Positions 21,845-37,300 are shown, counted from the first letter of the stretch. The stretch: 64,000 nucleotides of DNA from Balanoglossus misakiensis (GCA_040954595.2 CM082577.2:7068001-7132000); one strand, 5' to 3'. Notes: a model not told the origin generated them from the letters alone. Numbers and translations: made by a program.

Positions 21845-22836
21845 AATGAAACGTGCAGTTTTTCAGGTCTCTTTAGCTGCACTTATACATTGTGATTAAA
21901 TGAGACCTGTCATGGAATTCCTAGTATTCCCATGACCAGTGTCATATTATGTTGCTTCCTGGAAAGATGATTTTTCTGTTATTTTCGAAGAATGCACCAG
22001 GGTTTATTGTCCTTTCAATTTCTATCAACCTCGGCACAGAAATCGCAATGTACATGGAATTCGATTGACATGTTTTTTTATGGTCGTAGACTCGGATCGG
22101 GGGATAGTATCATCCGATGCACACAGCTTCAACTGTATAATTACAGGCCAGTTGATAGACTAGTTTATCATTACTTTTCCCCCGCCAAATACTGTATCAT
22201 GGCTTCCACAATATATAGGAAACTGTATTGATGAAATGTGAGAAATCTGTTGCTAAAAATTTTTTTGAGGCGCCGCTGTATATCTTGAAAATATGAAAGA
22301 CACACACATTATACACATACACACTCACATACTATGATTTCTAGGTTTCCTCCCGCAGTAGTAACAAAAACATAGCATGAAAATTCATACCCTCTGTCTT
22401 ATGGATAGAATGTAGAGATTAAGTATCTTCCGAATAGAAGGATGCGTCATTCAAAATATTCTAAAATGTTTAGATCATAGTTACCATGGAAACACTGCCA
22501 CTAATTAAAACTGTCAAGCGGAACATCATGACCACCTACACAGTGCATTCTTGCCCACAGCAATATTTGTTTGCAACGAACGATAATCATTGATTGTGCA
22601 TGTGTCGTGAGTTCGGTAGTAAACAAGAAGTAGACATTGCCATTGTCGCGGCAACGAGGTTAAATCTAGGATGACGATTGCTTCTTATATCGATCATTCA
22701 AAAGGGTAGCCTCAGTCTGAGTCTGACTAAAAAAAAAACATGGTCACACAAAAGATGAATATAGCAGCCTGAATGAAGGGAAGAGATTAGCAATTCACCC
22801 CCACAGGAGAATTTGACATAAACACCAACGACATAC

Positions 22837-22894
22837 GAACATGTTTACTTTCATCGTTTTCCTAAGAACATGTTTACTTTCATCGTTTTCCTAA
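22837..22894 (+). repeat. Perfect 29-bp tandem duplication
   Basis: Two adjacent identical units, 22837-22865 and 22866-22894, each starting GAACATGTTTACTTTC. With no mismatches, this is a recent slippage or duplication event. Confidence 0.9.
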
Positions 22895-24260
22895 CGGATC
22901 TATTATTTCCCCCTCAATTGATATTATTTTAACGATTATTTCATAATCCCTCAAAATGGGCGTAAATCCGTCCAGTAAATAGCTGTAATATTTGCACATA
23001 TGTGCAGATCTTCAATTGATGTTGATTGGGTATTAGAATAGGCCCAGATCGTGGTCGTCTGGATATACTGAGCACATAAATCAATGACGATATATGCCTT
23101 GGGAGTTCAGCTTTTTTTCTCAGACAAAGATGGCATGTGTGCGATCAGACAGAAAGATTAAAAGACTCCAAAGCAATTAATCTCAAGAGCTGGACTTCAG
23201 AGTTGGGGTCGAATGCGCAGAAGTCCTGTTTTTCTTCTGCAACTTTTCTCCTTTTTTGTATTCATAAATCTTTCCCTGCAGGCCAGCATTACCATTTTTA
23301 TTAGGCACACCGCTGCAGAAAGACCGTTTCCACTGACAGAAAAAGTTACTGTGGGCACCGCGACAGTAAAGAAGACTCGAGGTATTTAAGGCAGCACAGA
23401 TATTGGGCCTAATGTTCGGTTGCACTGTTTTGTGTCGCAGCGGGAGTGCTCATAAAAAGTGCAGGATCCAAGCGATCGTTCATTGGACGCCACTTGCTCC
23501 TTTTAATACTGTGACGCAAGCCACGTACTATAAGATTTGTGATCACACCACAGTCACTGCAGGAAAACATTCTGGCAAAAAGTTTAAAATGCATTTGAGG
23601 TTTCCCCTATCTCGTCAGAGATGCATGGGACGATCCAACCATGATAGAATCATTAGATCAGCGAGTCGCGCACTCGATCTCCACAACGCCAATCATGTCC
23701 ACGCCACATCTGTTGAAATAGCTTTGCAAAATCGCTGTCGTGTTTGCATCAAAGTAATCCCAGTCACAATATGGTTAGTTACACGCGAGATTGCAACCGC
23801 TGGCTTTTTCACTGAAGATCTGAAATGCCAAACCAATGCAGCCCACAACAAAGAAACCTGACACAATAAATACTAGATTGCCGGACAGATTTCGTGATGG
23901 TAATTTTATTTGAACTAGAAAACACGTTTCTCTTCGAGGTTTACGGGAAAATGGAAAAATCAATGCTAATTACTTGACAATCAAGTAATCGATAGGCAGG
24001 CTTTAGTGTTTCTGTCTGGTGCACTGAACACTATTACAATGAAGCACAGAAGTAGATTTGTCAGAATTACAGTCGATTTCTTTTGATTTATTTCCTGCTG
24101 TGTAATCCGATCAAATCTCTTTGCATCGGTTTGGGCCGAGAATCACTAATATAGTACGGTACGCGATCATTCCATGCTGTATACCGCGTCTATTATCAGT
24201 ATCCGATGTGTACTGTACTGGGGTAAAGAATTTGAGGCATTGGTTTTGTTGTCACTATTA

Positions 24261-24313
24261 CTGATGATGATGGTGGTGGTGGTGATGATGATGATGATTA
24301 TGACGATGATGAT
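24261..24313 (+). repeat. GAT/GGT trinucleotide microsatellite
   Basis: A block of GAT units, then GGT units, then GAT units with a few interruptions. Confidence 0.8.
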
Positions 24314-27300
24314 ACAGTTCACCGGGTGCTTTGAACCCTGTGTTTCTTGAGGATCATCAAGCAAAGTCATCTATGGTCCCATTAACAGTGAAATATGATG
24401 AGTGCAAATGCATGTTATCATGTCTGCATACTTCACCTATGGCCAATACTGCCGACTGCATATGATGGAACATCCAGAGTGTTTAATACACACGAGTGGT
24501 AAAAAACCCTCATGAGTATCGTTATTGGTGGGAGGGGGGTAGTGACGATTTATGTCGAACCGATGAGTAATTGGGACCGCCGTCTGATGAGTTACTGTGC
24601 TTGCGCAGTTTTGCAGTCAAACGACTTCTGCTGACGTACATGTACCTCCAATGTCATGGGCCCATCTTTCAATTAAGCGATCAATTTTCCAAGACTATGC
24701 GCGAAGACTGCGGCGGCCGGATAATTCATCAAAACGTAAACGTGGCAGGTCAGTTAATTTATCGGTGATATTATCTATGAGATATGCGATGAGGGAACTC
24801 GAGGTCATTGATTGGGTCGATTCAACTGTTGAGAATGACTGTCACCGTTGTGTGTACGTGACCAAGATGCAAGCTATTCCAGGTCACTATATACTGCATA
24901 AGCTACACGTGTTTAAACACGCGTTTTACCTTTGCAACCATCAGTTGCCATTCCATTGCCAATATTTACATGCATATGTGAACACCCATGGAACAAACTT
25001 TTCTAATTAGGATATATTGATGAAACAAGGTGCAAATTTTGATCTGACAGAGATCCAAATGTACTAGGATATATTCACCCGAGGAATGTTAATATGGAGA
25101 TTATTTGAATATTTTACAAATTAGTGCAATTATCGCTATAACTAGTGAGTTGTTGGACAAATTTTATGAAGCTTACTAGATGTAATGATTTCATAAATAT
25201 AACATTGGATAAAACATCAGTTGCATTGAAAGAGAGTTGAATTTGATGAAATATTATCTGGGGGTGCCAGTGTGTCAAAGTTCAAAGAATTGTCTATCAC
25301 ATTTTGCACGATACTGCATAAAGTAACGTCTTCAATCCGATGCTTATTTGCTTGTCAGTATGCAGTAGCTCATCCCTAGTAATTTTGCTGACGTCCTTCA
25401 ACACAAGATGACAAAAATTGATATATTTTGCAAAATTACTGTAATAATGCTGTAATCATGAAAGTTTCGTGCCCGTGGCACTCGGGAGAGATGTACACTT
25501 CATTTCTACCCCATTACGAACCGCAGTGAATTCGAAACACAAGTATGTAAAGAAAAAAGGGCCCTAGTGATGGTAATTGTGCAGACATATTTAGTCGAAT
25601 GAGAGGCTGAAATATGCCTCAATTATTGTTGTAAACGAGGCGACACGCATCAGATTAAAGTGGTAACGGCAAATTATTCCGAGGAAATGTGATATTTCTA
25701 TCGCGACGCCGCAATTTGCGCCGGAGTGTGTGTCACGTACCCGCTTTATGATGAGATGATTGGGCTGTTCAATATCGTGCCAAAATCTTCAAGTATATTT
25801 GGGTCTTTTGAAAACGTTCACATCGTTTACCGCGAGATGCCGCATAATTCCATCATATTTCTGAGCGGTGAACCGTGATATTTACTTAAAAACAAAACCG
25901 TTTTGGTTGATGGATTCCTAATAAAGGGCGGAGTGAATATTGTTTCTATGAGATGTGTCGTATTATGACACTCATCAAATACAATCCGCAGCTTTCTCCG
26001 GCAAAATTAACAACATTCATTTACGGAAATGGTTGATAATGGAACGTAACCGTTATTGAAGCAATTATATTTTTTTGGGGAAAATATAAAGTAGTGGCCA
26101 TTGGCATTATACCATGCATGTACTGAGGAGCTTTTTAATACATTTCTAGACAATCGCTGTACCAGTTGGATGCATTATTGTATACGTGTTGCTATTATCC
26201 ATGTTGTAGAAAGTAGTCCTTATTATCTGTCTTAAAATGGGCATGTGACAGCCCGAGAGACAACAGTCAATCTCAAAGCAATAAAATTCGATGTCCTTGG
26301 ACGTGAGCCATTGATGCTCCCAGAGAATCGCCTGTGGCATTCACAACCAGATACTCGCTGTATTTCCACGCACAGGGTGTCACCACAGTGTGTGGTATAC
26401 TACCACTGGCACACACCATCAGCAGTTTCAAACTGACTTAAAAAAATAGAACACTGTTAAGATCCCAATATGTCGTCAGCTTTTAACGTGACATCGTAAA
26501 ATTCTCTGGCAGTGTCTATTGTTTGTAATTATCCCTGAGGCTTTTTCTAAAAAAATGGAGTGAGTGTGTGCCAAAACAACTGATTGTCGTGCAGGGGTAG
26601 TGCTTCTTGTAATCCATTATGCAATTCTGTATTTACACAGCATTTACAGTGTGTGCCATCCTTTTTGTAAGAATGTGGTTTTGCCATTGTATCTAAAAGA
26701 AACTGAGGCAGAAACAGCCACAATACTGATATGCTGTTACGTTGGTGGTATCAGTATGTGGTTAAATCTGGGGCGAAATACCCTTTTCTTTATCGGCAGT
26801 ACCAGCCAATAAAATCCGCATCGCCAGACAAATGTAATCCGATTTGCAAGGATGCCGCGGACAGACGCGGCATACGGTGACAATTTTCGCTTGTTTATGA
26901 CTAGCCTAAAATCCCAGATTGCTGACATTTCTGCAAAGCCGTGGCTTATTTTTCACGCTTCCAGGACAACTGGAATTTTCACTACCCTAAGCTACATGTA
27001 CATTCCTCTCTATTTCCCAGTATGAAAGAGCCATATGAAAGCAGATCCGGATTTCGGCAATTCTGAACACGGAACGTTCTCCATTGTGTACGGTGGTTTA
27101 GTTGGTGTTAAGGGGTTGCAGAGAGCGGTAAAACTGATGGACTACTCTACCACACCATGTTGTTAGGTAGAATTGATTTTGCGCCCAGCACTAGTGAACC
27201 ACTCCCACTTGGTAATACATAGCTAACTTTTTAAACAATACTAGGGTTTACAAGAAATGTCCCTTTAGTTGAAGAAGAAATTCGGGAATCTGACCAATGG

Positions 27301-28260
27301 AGATAAGCTACCAGCGTAAGCGCATGAAAAAATGCCTGATCGAAATTATCGGCAATGTGTAAGTCTTAGAGTATATTAAATTTTGGTGTGGAACTTTGCA
27401 ATAATAGCAAATGATAACTCCATAGAACTGAGCAAGCTATCAAAGGTGTCTACATGTGCCCGTCTCAATGTCAGAGAGATAGCTGATGACAGGAACGTTC
27501 ACTGCTTTACAGGTTTCAACATAATACACCAGAGCAATTTGTGCGAATACGAATTGCTTTTGCTGATGGACAAATCTTCCGAGAATCGTTGATTGTCCAG
27601 CATAATTTTTCAGGCATTATCTGCTCATTTGAAAATGAACACGACTCAGTGAACAAGTAGAAACGCAATTAAGTGGAGAACTTGACCTCTGCTCTGTTCC
27701 ATGGATTGCGGCAGTTCTCTTGGTATGAATCCTTGTGGTACCTATAATATAAGAGTACCGGTATATATTGGAGAGTGCTGTTAGACTATAGGCACAAGTG
27801 AAATTGCCAACCTTTTGATGAAAAACAAACTAAAACATGGTAAACAGACTGTGCTATATGGTGGAACTTAATGTATGTGTGTTTCCATGGTTTCGGTGAA
27901 CTATACATGTTTATGCTCAGATTTGATGGCTTAAGCTTATACTGCCAGTAAAAGTCCGTGCTGTGAACGAACCAACATGAATGGATGTTTTTTTTGCTCT
28001 CACGTCGAGGCGACCTTGCACATTACAAGAACTGCCTCTGTGCCATGTAAAGCTGTTCGTCCACAGCTGGACGCATTAACCTGAAGGAAAATACCAGTAG
28101 CAGTTTGGGTCTCACCAAGAAGCTTTCATCAATGTGTTTTGATATACCTCATATTATTTAGTATTTGAATTGGGGAATATTATGCCCTACCATTCGCTTG
28201 TCAATAATAAGAAGGTACATACAATCAATAAGTATTAGCCACACAGCAGCCATACACTGG

Positions 28261-28370
28261 GGGGAGAGAGAAAGACCGAGACGAGAGAGAGAGAGACAGA
28301 AATACATGGAGATAGGCAGAGAGATAGAGAGACACACAGAGACACAAAGACAGAAAGAGAGAGAGAAGAG
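28261..28370 (+). repeat. GA-rich low-complexity tract
   Basis: Over 100 bp of purine-rich sequence made of GAGA and GACA units with scattered interruptions. Arg/Glu-rich or Ser/Leu-rich frames here are artefacts of the repeat. Confidence 0.8.
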
Positions 28371-31300
28371 CCTCACGCTCTATCTAACTCAGAAGACTGT
28401 TACAGTAAAATCTACGAAAATCTAGTCGCGTGTGAGAAAGGATCGTAAAAATCACGCGAAAGTCACTCAGCGAATTTCAAATTTACTGGTATGCTAATTA
28501 AAGTGGAGACCCTGTGTATTCAGCCAACGTACACAGCTGAATAGTAAACGTGTTTTTTCAACATGCTTGCTAGCTTTAACAGTCACTAGCTACTGGGTAC
28601 AATGCTCTTTAAAGTGTTGAAATGTCGTAAAAATGACAAGATGGCACCAGTAAATGATTGACGGCCAGCGGTATTTGTTCGGAGAAAAAAGTAATAGCCG
28701 AGATGGCGCCCATCTCCCTCACAAGAGCTGCATCATTTTCACAAAAATATCATGGTTGATTTTTTTTCTCCGCGCAAATACTTGTTGTCGGCGATATAGC
28801 GTATCTTTTCTTTGTTTGTGTGTGACGAGTTCGAATGTCTGTCGTCACTAAAAGTTTGGATGCGTAAAAACATTCTTTCCATGCAATGAAATTGATGTGA
28901 CCATGTATGGGTTTGGTACACATTACCTTTCCCATTAACACGGTCCGACAGTTAATGCTTTGAAATTCACTAACAGCCTGCTTGACAAACAGTCTGTGGA
29001 GCTTCACTTGTAGTAGTAGTGATGTTAAGCCCGCACACGGCCAAGATGTCAGAAAATTCTAGGTAAAAATAACTGTTTACAGAGATTTAAAAAAATGAGT
29101 CTACATGTACAATGTATATGAGTGTTTTTACCAACGTGGATTGACCGTGACTCGCCCTTACACTCTTTTTCAAAACACTGCGACATCGGATCATGACAAA
29201 CGTGAAATTCCCCATTTTTATGTCCTCTTGCTTTGTGTGTATATCTTCTTTCCTATTGCTTTCATTAGCGTGATCAATTCAGCGGGTGCACTCTGTTGGC
29301 AAATTAAAAAAAACAGGCAAGAAAAGGTTTTCGCTTCTATATTCATTTACGGGAGAGCTGATGACCAGATTAGACAATAAATCATGTGGCAACTGAAGTG
29401 TTTCAATTTATCTATTCATAACGGAAATCAAGAAAAAAAACGTGATTAGCTCGGGTTGACATTAAAAAATATCACTGATGAATCGCAAATTTCAAGAGTT
29501 TGCGCATTGGGCCGTTTCTGCGAGTGGCTGAGCTACAGGTTGAAATTTTGCAATTTTTCAGTGATCCAAAACCGAACCCGAATCATTGGCGATTGGTTGA
29601 ACAAGACAAACCTGTAAACCTCACCAAATTCCAGATTTATCGCTAGCCGTGATATGACACCTTGACCCCGGGAAAAATCTAAATTGAACTCCCGGTCAAT
29701 TCACTGTGAAAAACAGACCCATCCTCTGCCATACCGTTTTGTACGATCCCCGTACACTGCAAATGTGCTTTTGATAATAAAAGCCTATTTAAACCCATAG
29801 TTGGTTCCATTTTCGGTTGGTGTTTTATCTTTATCAAAGGAAAGCTTTACAAAGTAATAAAACGTTTAAGTCTTAACACGTTCAACATTCGTGAAGGCTT
29901 ATGTATTTGCGACTCCAATGTAATGATTTGAAATTATTCGGAACAAACGAAAAATCTGTAAATTATCTACATCCGGCTCTAGCTGTGCGCAACCATTGGT
30001 GACCCCTCTCGTTACCTTTATGTGGACATACACCCTGAGCTAAACACCCTGTTTTACTGTGTCTCCTGTGTCAAGACCCCAACATCGACAGTCAGTGCAT
30101 CAAAATCCACTGACGCTTAAATATTGACAACTTGATCTGGAAACGGGATATTCGAGATGAAAATGCATTGCCTGACCACCTTTTCTCTCGTCGGCGGGCT
30201 ATTTCTTTCTGGGAAAACTTCGTTACTCGCAAAAAATAAATGCATGCTCTCAACGCCTAGTGATTCCATCTATCATTCACCCGGCACGGTTTAGTAGTCA
30301 CAAGTGTTCATTCCATCTCATTAATTATGTAATCGCATTGATGGAAAAGTAAAATGTAATGCTTTCTGCATTCTGTGTGCGAAAATTGATGACTCTGGGA
30401 CTCGGAGAGTAATATATCTTAAAACTCACTGGCAATGATGAAGCAACACAATGATGAAGGCAAATGCAGACAGGTTTTTTGTTGCTGGTAGACTAGACAA
30501 CCAGCTTTCAAATTTTACACAAGGAAGAAAAAAAACGTGAAAATGAATCCCGATGCACGTGTATTCTTTGTCTCACTTATGGTCGGTATATACGATATGG
30601 TGCTTCAACAAAAACAGGACAACCATCCAAAATTAGCATAAAAATGACAAAATATTCAAGTCAATCTGAGAAACTACATGTATAATGTACAATAAAGCGA
30701 GCTATATGACAACCAAAGGGTACATTATTTGGTGACAATGCACGCATGCGCACCAGGATGAGCTAAAGTGTTTTGGGAGCGCGCATGTGTGGGGAAGAAC
30801 GTGAGATCTGAGCGCGCGGAGAATGAGTTGACAGAAGGGATAATATTAAACATTGTGTTTCTAAAAGTGCACTGTGGTATTAGCTATGCGTATGTTTACA
30901 CATCTTTAACCACAACAAAAAACCAGCTGCATGCTCGTAAAACTGCAACCGAACGCACGCAAAAGTGTGTTAAAAGTCCAAAGAATCGTCTTACCTCTGA
31001 TGATTATCCAATGACCTTCCTAAAAAGGTCCCCTTACCGTGCACTTCACAAGTTGTTTAACCGCACACTTCAGACCTTGTCGTCATATCTCCATCAAAAG
31101 CAATGATTGTTCAAGTGGTGATTGGATATATTTACTTCAAATTTCCCAAACATCTCCATTACTCTGGATTCTTCCTACCGAGATAAGATGGCGTCTAAAA
31201 CTATTAACTTAGTTCAAATTGGCGAGGTTTGAAAGTGAAATGCATGTTTCCGCTCGTATTCAGTCTTTGGTGGCACACATAACCACCATAAAAGACCCCA

Positions 31301-34300
31301 AAATATCACCTGCAGTACTAGTATTACAGGATTCTTGGGGAAACATGTTAAATTCATTGCGTAGCCACAGTCTGTACATCCCCCCAGACAGCTAAGGTAA
31401 ATATTTAAAATCAATAGCACCAGAAACTTAGGCGTGTCATTAAAAACGCAGTCCTAGCTTCGGGGACCAGCCACAGATCACAATCATGCATTATGCAGCC
31501 AAAGTGAAAATATTGCAGAAAATCACGCTTAGACATAAAGGTCAATGTCCTCTTCATTAGCAAGATTTACTAAAATTTCCCAGAGGGAATGAAGTGGCCT
31601 TTAGATCTGGACCATGCATACATGCACATGCGCCTCGAAGACGCCTGAGTTTGTTCATGTGACATTTTTACTATGCTTTCTCGCTTATTAAGCATTCGTG
31701 ATCAGCCAAGTTTTTTTATGGCGAGACGAAACAAAATATATCCAGACGAAATGAAATCTATCGAATGCTTACAGTGGGATATGAGTGGGTGGGGAAAGAA
31801 ATAATTTCATACAATGCATTTCATTAAAAAAACTTCGCCGTAAGATAAAACTTTCGCAATTCTTTCCGATGTGGAGTGTGGAATTACAGTGATAATACGA
31901 GCTCGACGTGTCTCCCCCAGAATTCATTTCTCCGCAGCGTGGCTCGCCAGTGCGGACCACTTTCATCTGAAAATTAATATCGATTTCCCGAAGACGTGTA
32001 TTTGAGGAATGTACAGCGAAGAATAGAGCGGCGGTACTTTCTCTTTGAAAAGAATGCCTCACTGCCGTTCCATGTCTGATGGTACATGTACATTCCTGGT
32101 GCGTGTTGATTTGCAAATGGTTTGTAAAGTGTCCTGTTCTACAAGACAGCGAATCAAGATACGGGCGCTATCAGTGATACAGTTTATCTTTACGCGTATA
32201 TAATATGCACACTCTACTGTTAACAGTTCTAAAATAGAGTCTCCACTCTCCTCAAACCGTAAAACCTAAGAAAGTCGTGCTTTTTAGAAAAAGCACTGCA
32301 AAATATTTGGGGAGCACTTGAATCACCACTTTTCGAAGAACGGCACCCTAAACACAGATGCATAGACAGACTACAGTGGGTGCAGAATTTGACTTTGCAA
32401 ATGACATCACCTTGTATAACTGAAAGGAAACATAAAGGTTACTTGGATGTTTTACCAGTTACCAATATCATTTTATATTGTTTCTGTTAAACATGCACGA
32501 CACCGTATTTTTTTTACCACTGAATAAAATCATATTTCTAACAGCCTTGGTATTTTGGTGCCATTTCGTCAACCAACTAAGACCGCGATTTCAGGCGATT
32601 TTGCTAAGCATTATCGGCTATTGCTGCTTTAGCCATCCATTAGCAAGGATTTCTGTACTACAGTAAACCTAAGTCCTTAATTAACTTCAACTGAGGCAAC
32701 CTGAGACAGACAGAATCACAGTGATTTTAGGTAAGCTTACTAGTTTTGCGTGGATTAGTTTTATAAGGCGATTTTTAAGGAAACGGCTAACACCCAACCG
32801 TGTGAACATCATAGCGGAAAAGTTGTCAAGTGTTGACATCTGTCTGTGGTAAGACTTCAAGAATTTCGCTCGACCCGTTTCTTATCACCCGTGCTCATCA
32901 TTAAAGGGAGTTATCGCGGGCGACACGTCGATATAGTGAAAAATGAACACATTTAAACCCATAAAATGCACAGTGTGACGATAAATCTATGCGTGTCATG
33001 ATCAGTATTTGCTTGCCCAGTCGTGTAAATGGTTTTACTGTGCAGCGATGTACGCTTCAATCATTGGGATGAAAGCAATTAAATTTGCGTTTTTGGGACA
33101 TTAGCGGCATTGATCACACAAAATAAACATGGAAAACCCCAGAGCACTAATCATTTAATCTGGAATGAATGTTAAACTCACGGCGACCACCTCTACCGCC
33201 ACCACCACCAACGGAAACGTCCAGTCTCAGATCGCGATAAACAAAACAACAATGTATCATCACGTGCCAGCTGGTAGCATCTAAAACTTTGAAGTAAAAA
33301 GTACGTTTTCCAATAAAAGGTATTTTATTTAATAAAAGAATAATTGACGAGGAAAGTAATCATAAAAGAGGAAAACATTAGTCAGAACCATGTTATTTAA
33401 GTTTTATAAGTAGACATAGTGAACGTGCAATTTTGGTTTAAATGTTTATTAACATGCTGCATTGGCTCGCCGTCTCAATTCAAAATGAATTTTTTATTAA
33501 TACATTGGTGAAATGCGTTAAAGAGCCATTACCCCAGTCGCACTGGTTCGCTAATAATAATTCACGGCCTCATTTACATGGTATCACCAGCCATAACGAA
33601 ACCGAATCATGAATTTGATAAGGCCACCATCTTTGTGATTTCTCTATCAACTCAAGAAAAAAATTAATTATTGAAGAGGCGACATTGTCACTTTCGGAAA
33701 ATTAAAATGGGATATGTAGTTTATTACTGCAAAGTTGTTATCAGTACAGCAGACATGGAAGCTCCTTTGTGGCTTGAATTACGCAAATAGCTTTCGAATA
33801 TTAAAGTTTGCCGCGATGAAAGGTACTGCCTCACTTCGCGGAACACGCCATGCCAGATATTAACGAGGGCAATCTGCGCGCAAAAAAGTGTCCGTAAAGC
33901 ATTTACCCGCGTTCAGACTACAATTGAGTGAGCCTGGGAACGCGGTGAATTTGCATGATGCAGTATCTCGGGTACCCGATCTTGATTACTGCATCGCTGC
34001 TGCTTTTGTTGTAGGTGCATGCTGCTACGGTATGCAGTGTCAATCAGTCGCGATGCATTGATGACGTGCCGCCCGATGGTATTCAGGCAAACGTTAAAGG
34101 TGTGCTGCCGTATCGTACGATATCTGCTGGTTTCCCCTAAACCCTCTTAATCAATGTCAGGTCGTAAAGACGAGGAAAAGCAGCGCATTGAATCAAAACA
34201 TAATGGCGATCAACCATCATTTTATGGCAGTCACGCTTTACAAGAACATTACAACTGCGTCGCTCTATTCAGATAGCACACCTCCGCCTCTATGCCGGGA

Positions 34301-37300
34301 AATTAATCGCGTGTCAAGTGTAAATCCCCTCTAAAATTTTAATAAATGAATTACGATAAAGGAAAATGTTTTATTTGCCATCCAGGTGAATATAAATGGT
34401 TCGCTCTGGCGAGATTACAGCCTTGTTTTCTTTTAATAGCGAGGTCCGTTGATATGCTTGATGCTTTTAGGCAGTTCTATACAGCCAGTGGCCTCATTGT
34501 ATTGGGGCAGGTATAGATGTAACCTCCTGTGTAGCAACATTTTTGGAGAATTAGTTTAACGTATAGGGTGAGAGAGAGTAAGCCAGTGTACTAATGGAAC
34601 ATTTTGCCTGCAGAATGTTTTATCATTTCCGATGTCTTTATTTCCTCTTATGTATTCTTTTTCATTGGACGCGTAGCTCCCGGTATCAAAACATCCCCTG
34701 CACAGACGACACTTTGATGGAGTGAGAGATGCGCTGGCTTATCTTGCCATCTGAATGAGAAAACAGATAACAACCTCAACATTGCAAAATGTGAAACGGC
34801 AGAAAGTACAATGTAAATCGTTAGTACAGCTGTAGTGGCATTACTTTGCTTGGCTGTCATGTTAGGAGCTGTCAACCTATACTCTGAAGTCTAAACACGC
34901 CGAGGGGAAAACATGCATTTTCCCCGTTTTGTAATGTACCTTTGATTGCCCTGCATATAAAACCAAAAATCGTTGTAAAATGACACGTCTGTTCCCGGTG
35001 TTTGAGCTGTAAAAAGTGGCTGACGTACATGTTGATGCGGAGCCAATATTTTATTCCCCCACGCTGTGAGATCTGATAAATTAACTATAAAATGTCTGGG
35101 CGGTATGTGAGACCCAGGGCAATACTGACATCTCCCGAAGCAAACAATAGACGCATGAAACATGATAATGTTTAATAATGATAAAGACGACCATTTCCAT
35201 CTTCGTCATCCAGACAATCCGGTTTCTTTTTCCTCCTTGTCGTCAGTGTGCTCCATGTGTGACTGACCTATACAATTGCGAAACCATGCCCCTTTTAAAA
35301 CCAGATTTGGTACATGCGAGTCACTGTTGTAGGTCATTAATTACAGAATATGAAAATGATTTTGTAGCGTGTCACCAGGCAATCAGTTAGCATGTTTTTG
35401 TGTTTGATACTTCACGTATTTTGCCACCTCAATCAATTAGAGTAGCCATCATTGATTATTTATTTTCATTTTCTATTAATGTTTAAAATCATTGTTTCTT
35501 CGATTGACTGATCATCATTTTCAGGTTAATGAAACAAACAACCAAAGAAACGGCAAACAACCAATTGGACGGACGGGCAAACATACAAACCAACAAACAA
35601 ACACGCACAACACAAGTTCAGTACTTTGAGATTATACCTATGGAATAAGTAAAGGTCATTTATTAATTGAGAGCCACAAAGTAGACTTGCCTCCGAGGTA
35701 TCGATACCGATTTTCATTCACATCTCATGTACACATGTATCCATGACATTTTTGAATGTTTGCCTCCATTCAAATGTAAAGGCATTGTGTTCAAATAGCA
35801 AGTTTTTTTGCAACTGTAAAACGAACGTTTTGGAAGAACTACTCCATCTGATGTATTTGGCAAGCATGTGGTCGCTTCCATTTCTGTCAACTGAACTTGC
35901 AACATGCAACATGGCGTGGCTGATGAGTTTCAATTTGTTGTTCACACTGATAATAACTGCGACCAACCACAGCGCGATTTTAGATAATAGTGCTCAATCA
36001 ATCCGGGGTGTGAAACGACACACAGAGAAAACCATCCTTATTCCGCGAATACCTGCCATTGGTACTGGTGTTACTGAACGATTGGTGAAGTGGTGTGATT
36101 CCTGTTGAGACCCCCAATAATGTATGTTCACGTTTCTGGATGCTGATAACGTCAAATCTTCAAAGTTCAAAGTCTATTCAAAGGAACGACGCTATTACTG
36201 AAAATGATGCCGCATGCAGATATTGTCTTGTGAAAAGCAGGAATTTCGCTCGCATCGAGTGGACGGAAGATGGTGAATTCTATAGGTAATTTTATAGCGT
36301 TTACCCCAATCACTGACTCAGCGTATACCCGGGCATGCGTGGAGTAAGAGGGATTAGGGCCAATTTACCGTCTCTTATCTGGGCGTGAGATCATTAATTC
36401 CGGTTAACTCGACTGAAGCCGCTTTTCATTTTAGCAGGGTACGAGGACAGGTCGTTCGCTCAGCGAACGGTCGATAACGTAAACAGGAAGCTATTTGTAC
36501 ATCTCAATTTATGATTGGTCACATTCTTTTCCATTAAGAAACCGCTGACCCTTATATGTGGCTGTTAAACGTGGTTGAGAATAAACAGGCATGAATATGA
36601 AAACAGGGTAGCGCGGGAGTTAAATGTGACATCACCACCGCCACCAATAACAACAACAGATGGAGACTTGAGTAAATGCAACAGGGTGTTGTAATTTGTG
36701 ACCAATTTGTCCTATGTTGACTTCTTATAATCTTCATCGGTATGGAAATTTGCATAATTCTTGTTAGAGATGTGTTTTTCAGCATAACCGTGAGCAGAAG
36801 TAAACTAAGAAGTGAAATGCATTGTGTTGTTATCATGTACATTGTGTCCTTGGCTTCGGCACGTAAGCCCTGCTGGATGCTTAAGAATCACAGTGGCAAA
36901 CTGACGGTGCGATTTCACATGTACACTGGCTGCGCATGTGTATTGAAGATGCACAAACAGTTTTGAAAGTCTTGTGAAATGATTTTCCAAATTTACTCTT
37001 CGTGTCCAAGAAGACTCGTGGAGTTAAATTTCCATCCCAATCCAACAAGAAGATGAAATTGCGTTTTAAGCTTGTGCATACAAAACATGAAATTAATGCA
37101 CTATGGTAAATTATATCATTCCATTAAATGTGATCCTTTCCCCCCTAAATCACAGCGGCTTAGGATTCTGGAGCACATATGAATCCATCAGTTTAGTTGG
37201 ATATCAAGAAATGGATTCGCAAAGCCATATGAGAACTGTTTGTAAATCTTTTTAATGATTTCGCTCGAGTACAGTCAAACAGTGTCCACTCTTGTGAGAG

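Larger units (their letters stand above)
18537..28257. other. Gene-free stretch
   Basis: AT-rich DNA with no coding region or RNA gene that I can support. It contains a pair of related 29-bp sequences (21253-21281 and 21816-21844), a perfect 29-bp tandem duplication at 22837-22894, a GAT/GGT microsatellite near 24261-24313 and a GC-rich hairpin at 26852-26873. Exons of an interrupted gene would be hard to see here without comparison to other genomes. Confidence 0.5.

Noticed and set aside
23403-23861. 152-codon plus-strand frame
   Set aside because: No recognisable domain or membrane segment, and the composition is that of random translation.
28158-28425. Open frames on both strands through the GA-rich tract
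   Set aside because: The peptides are simple-sequence translations and not genes.
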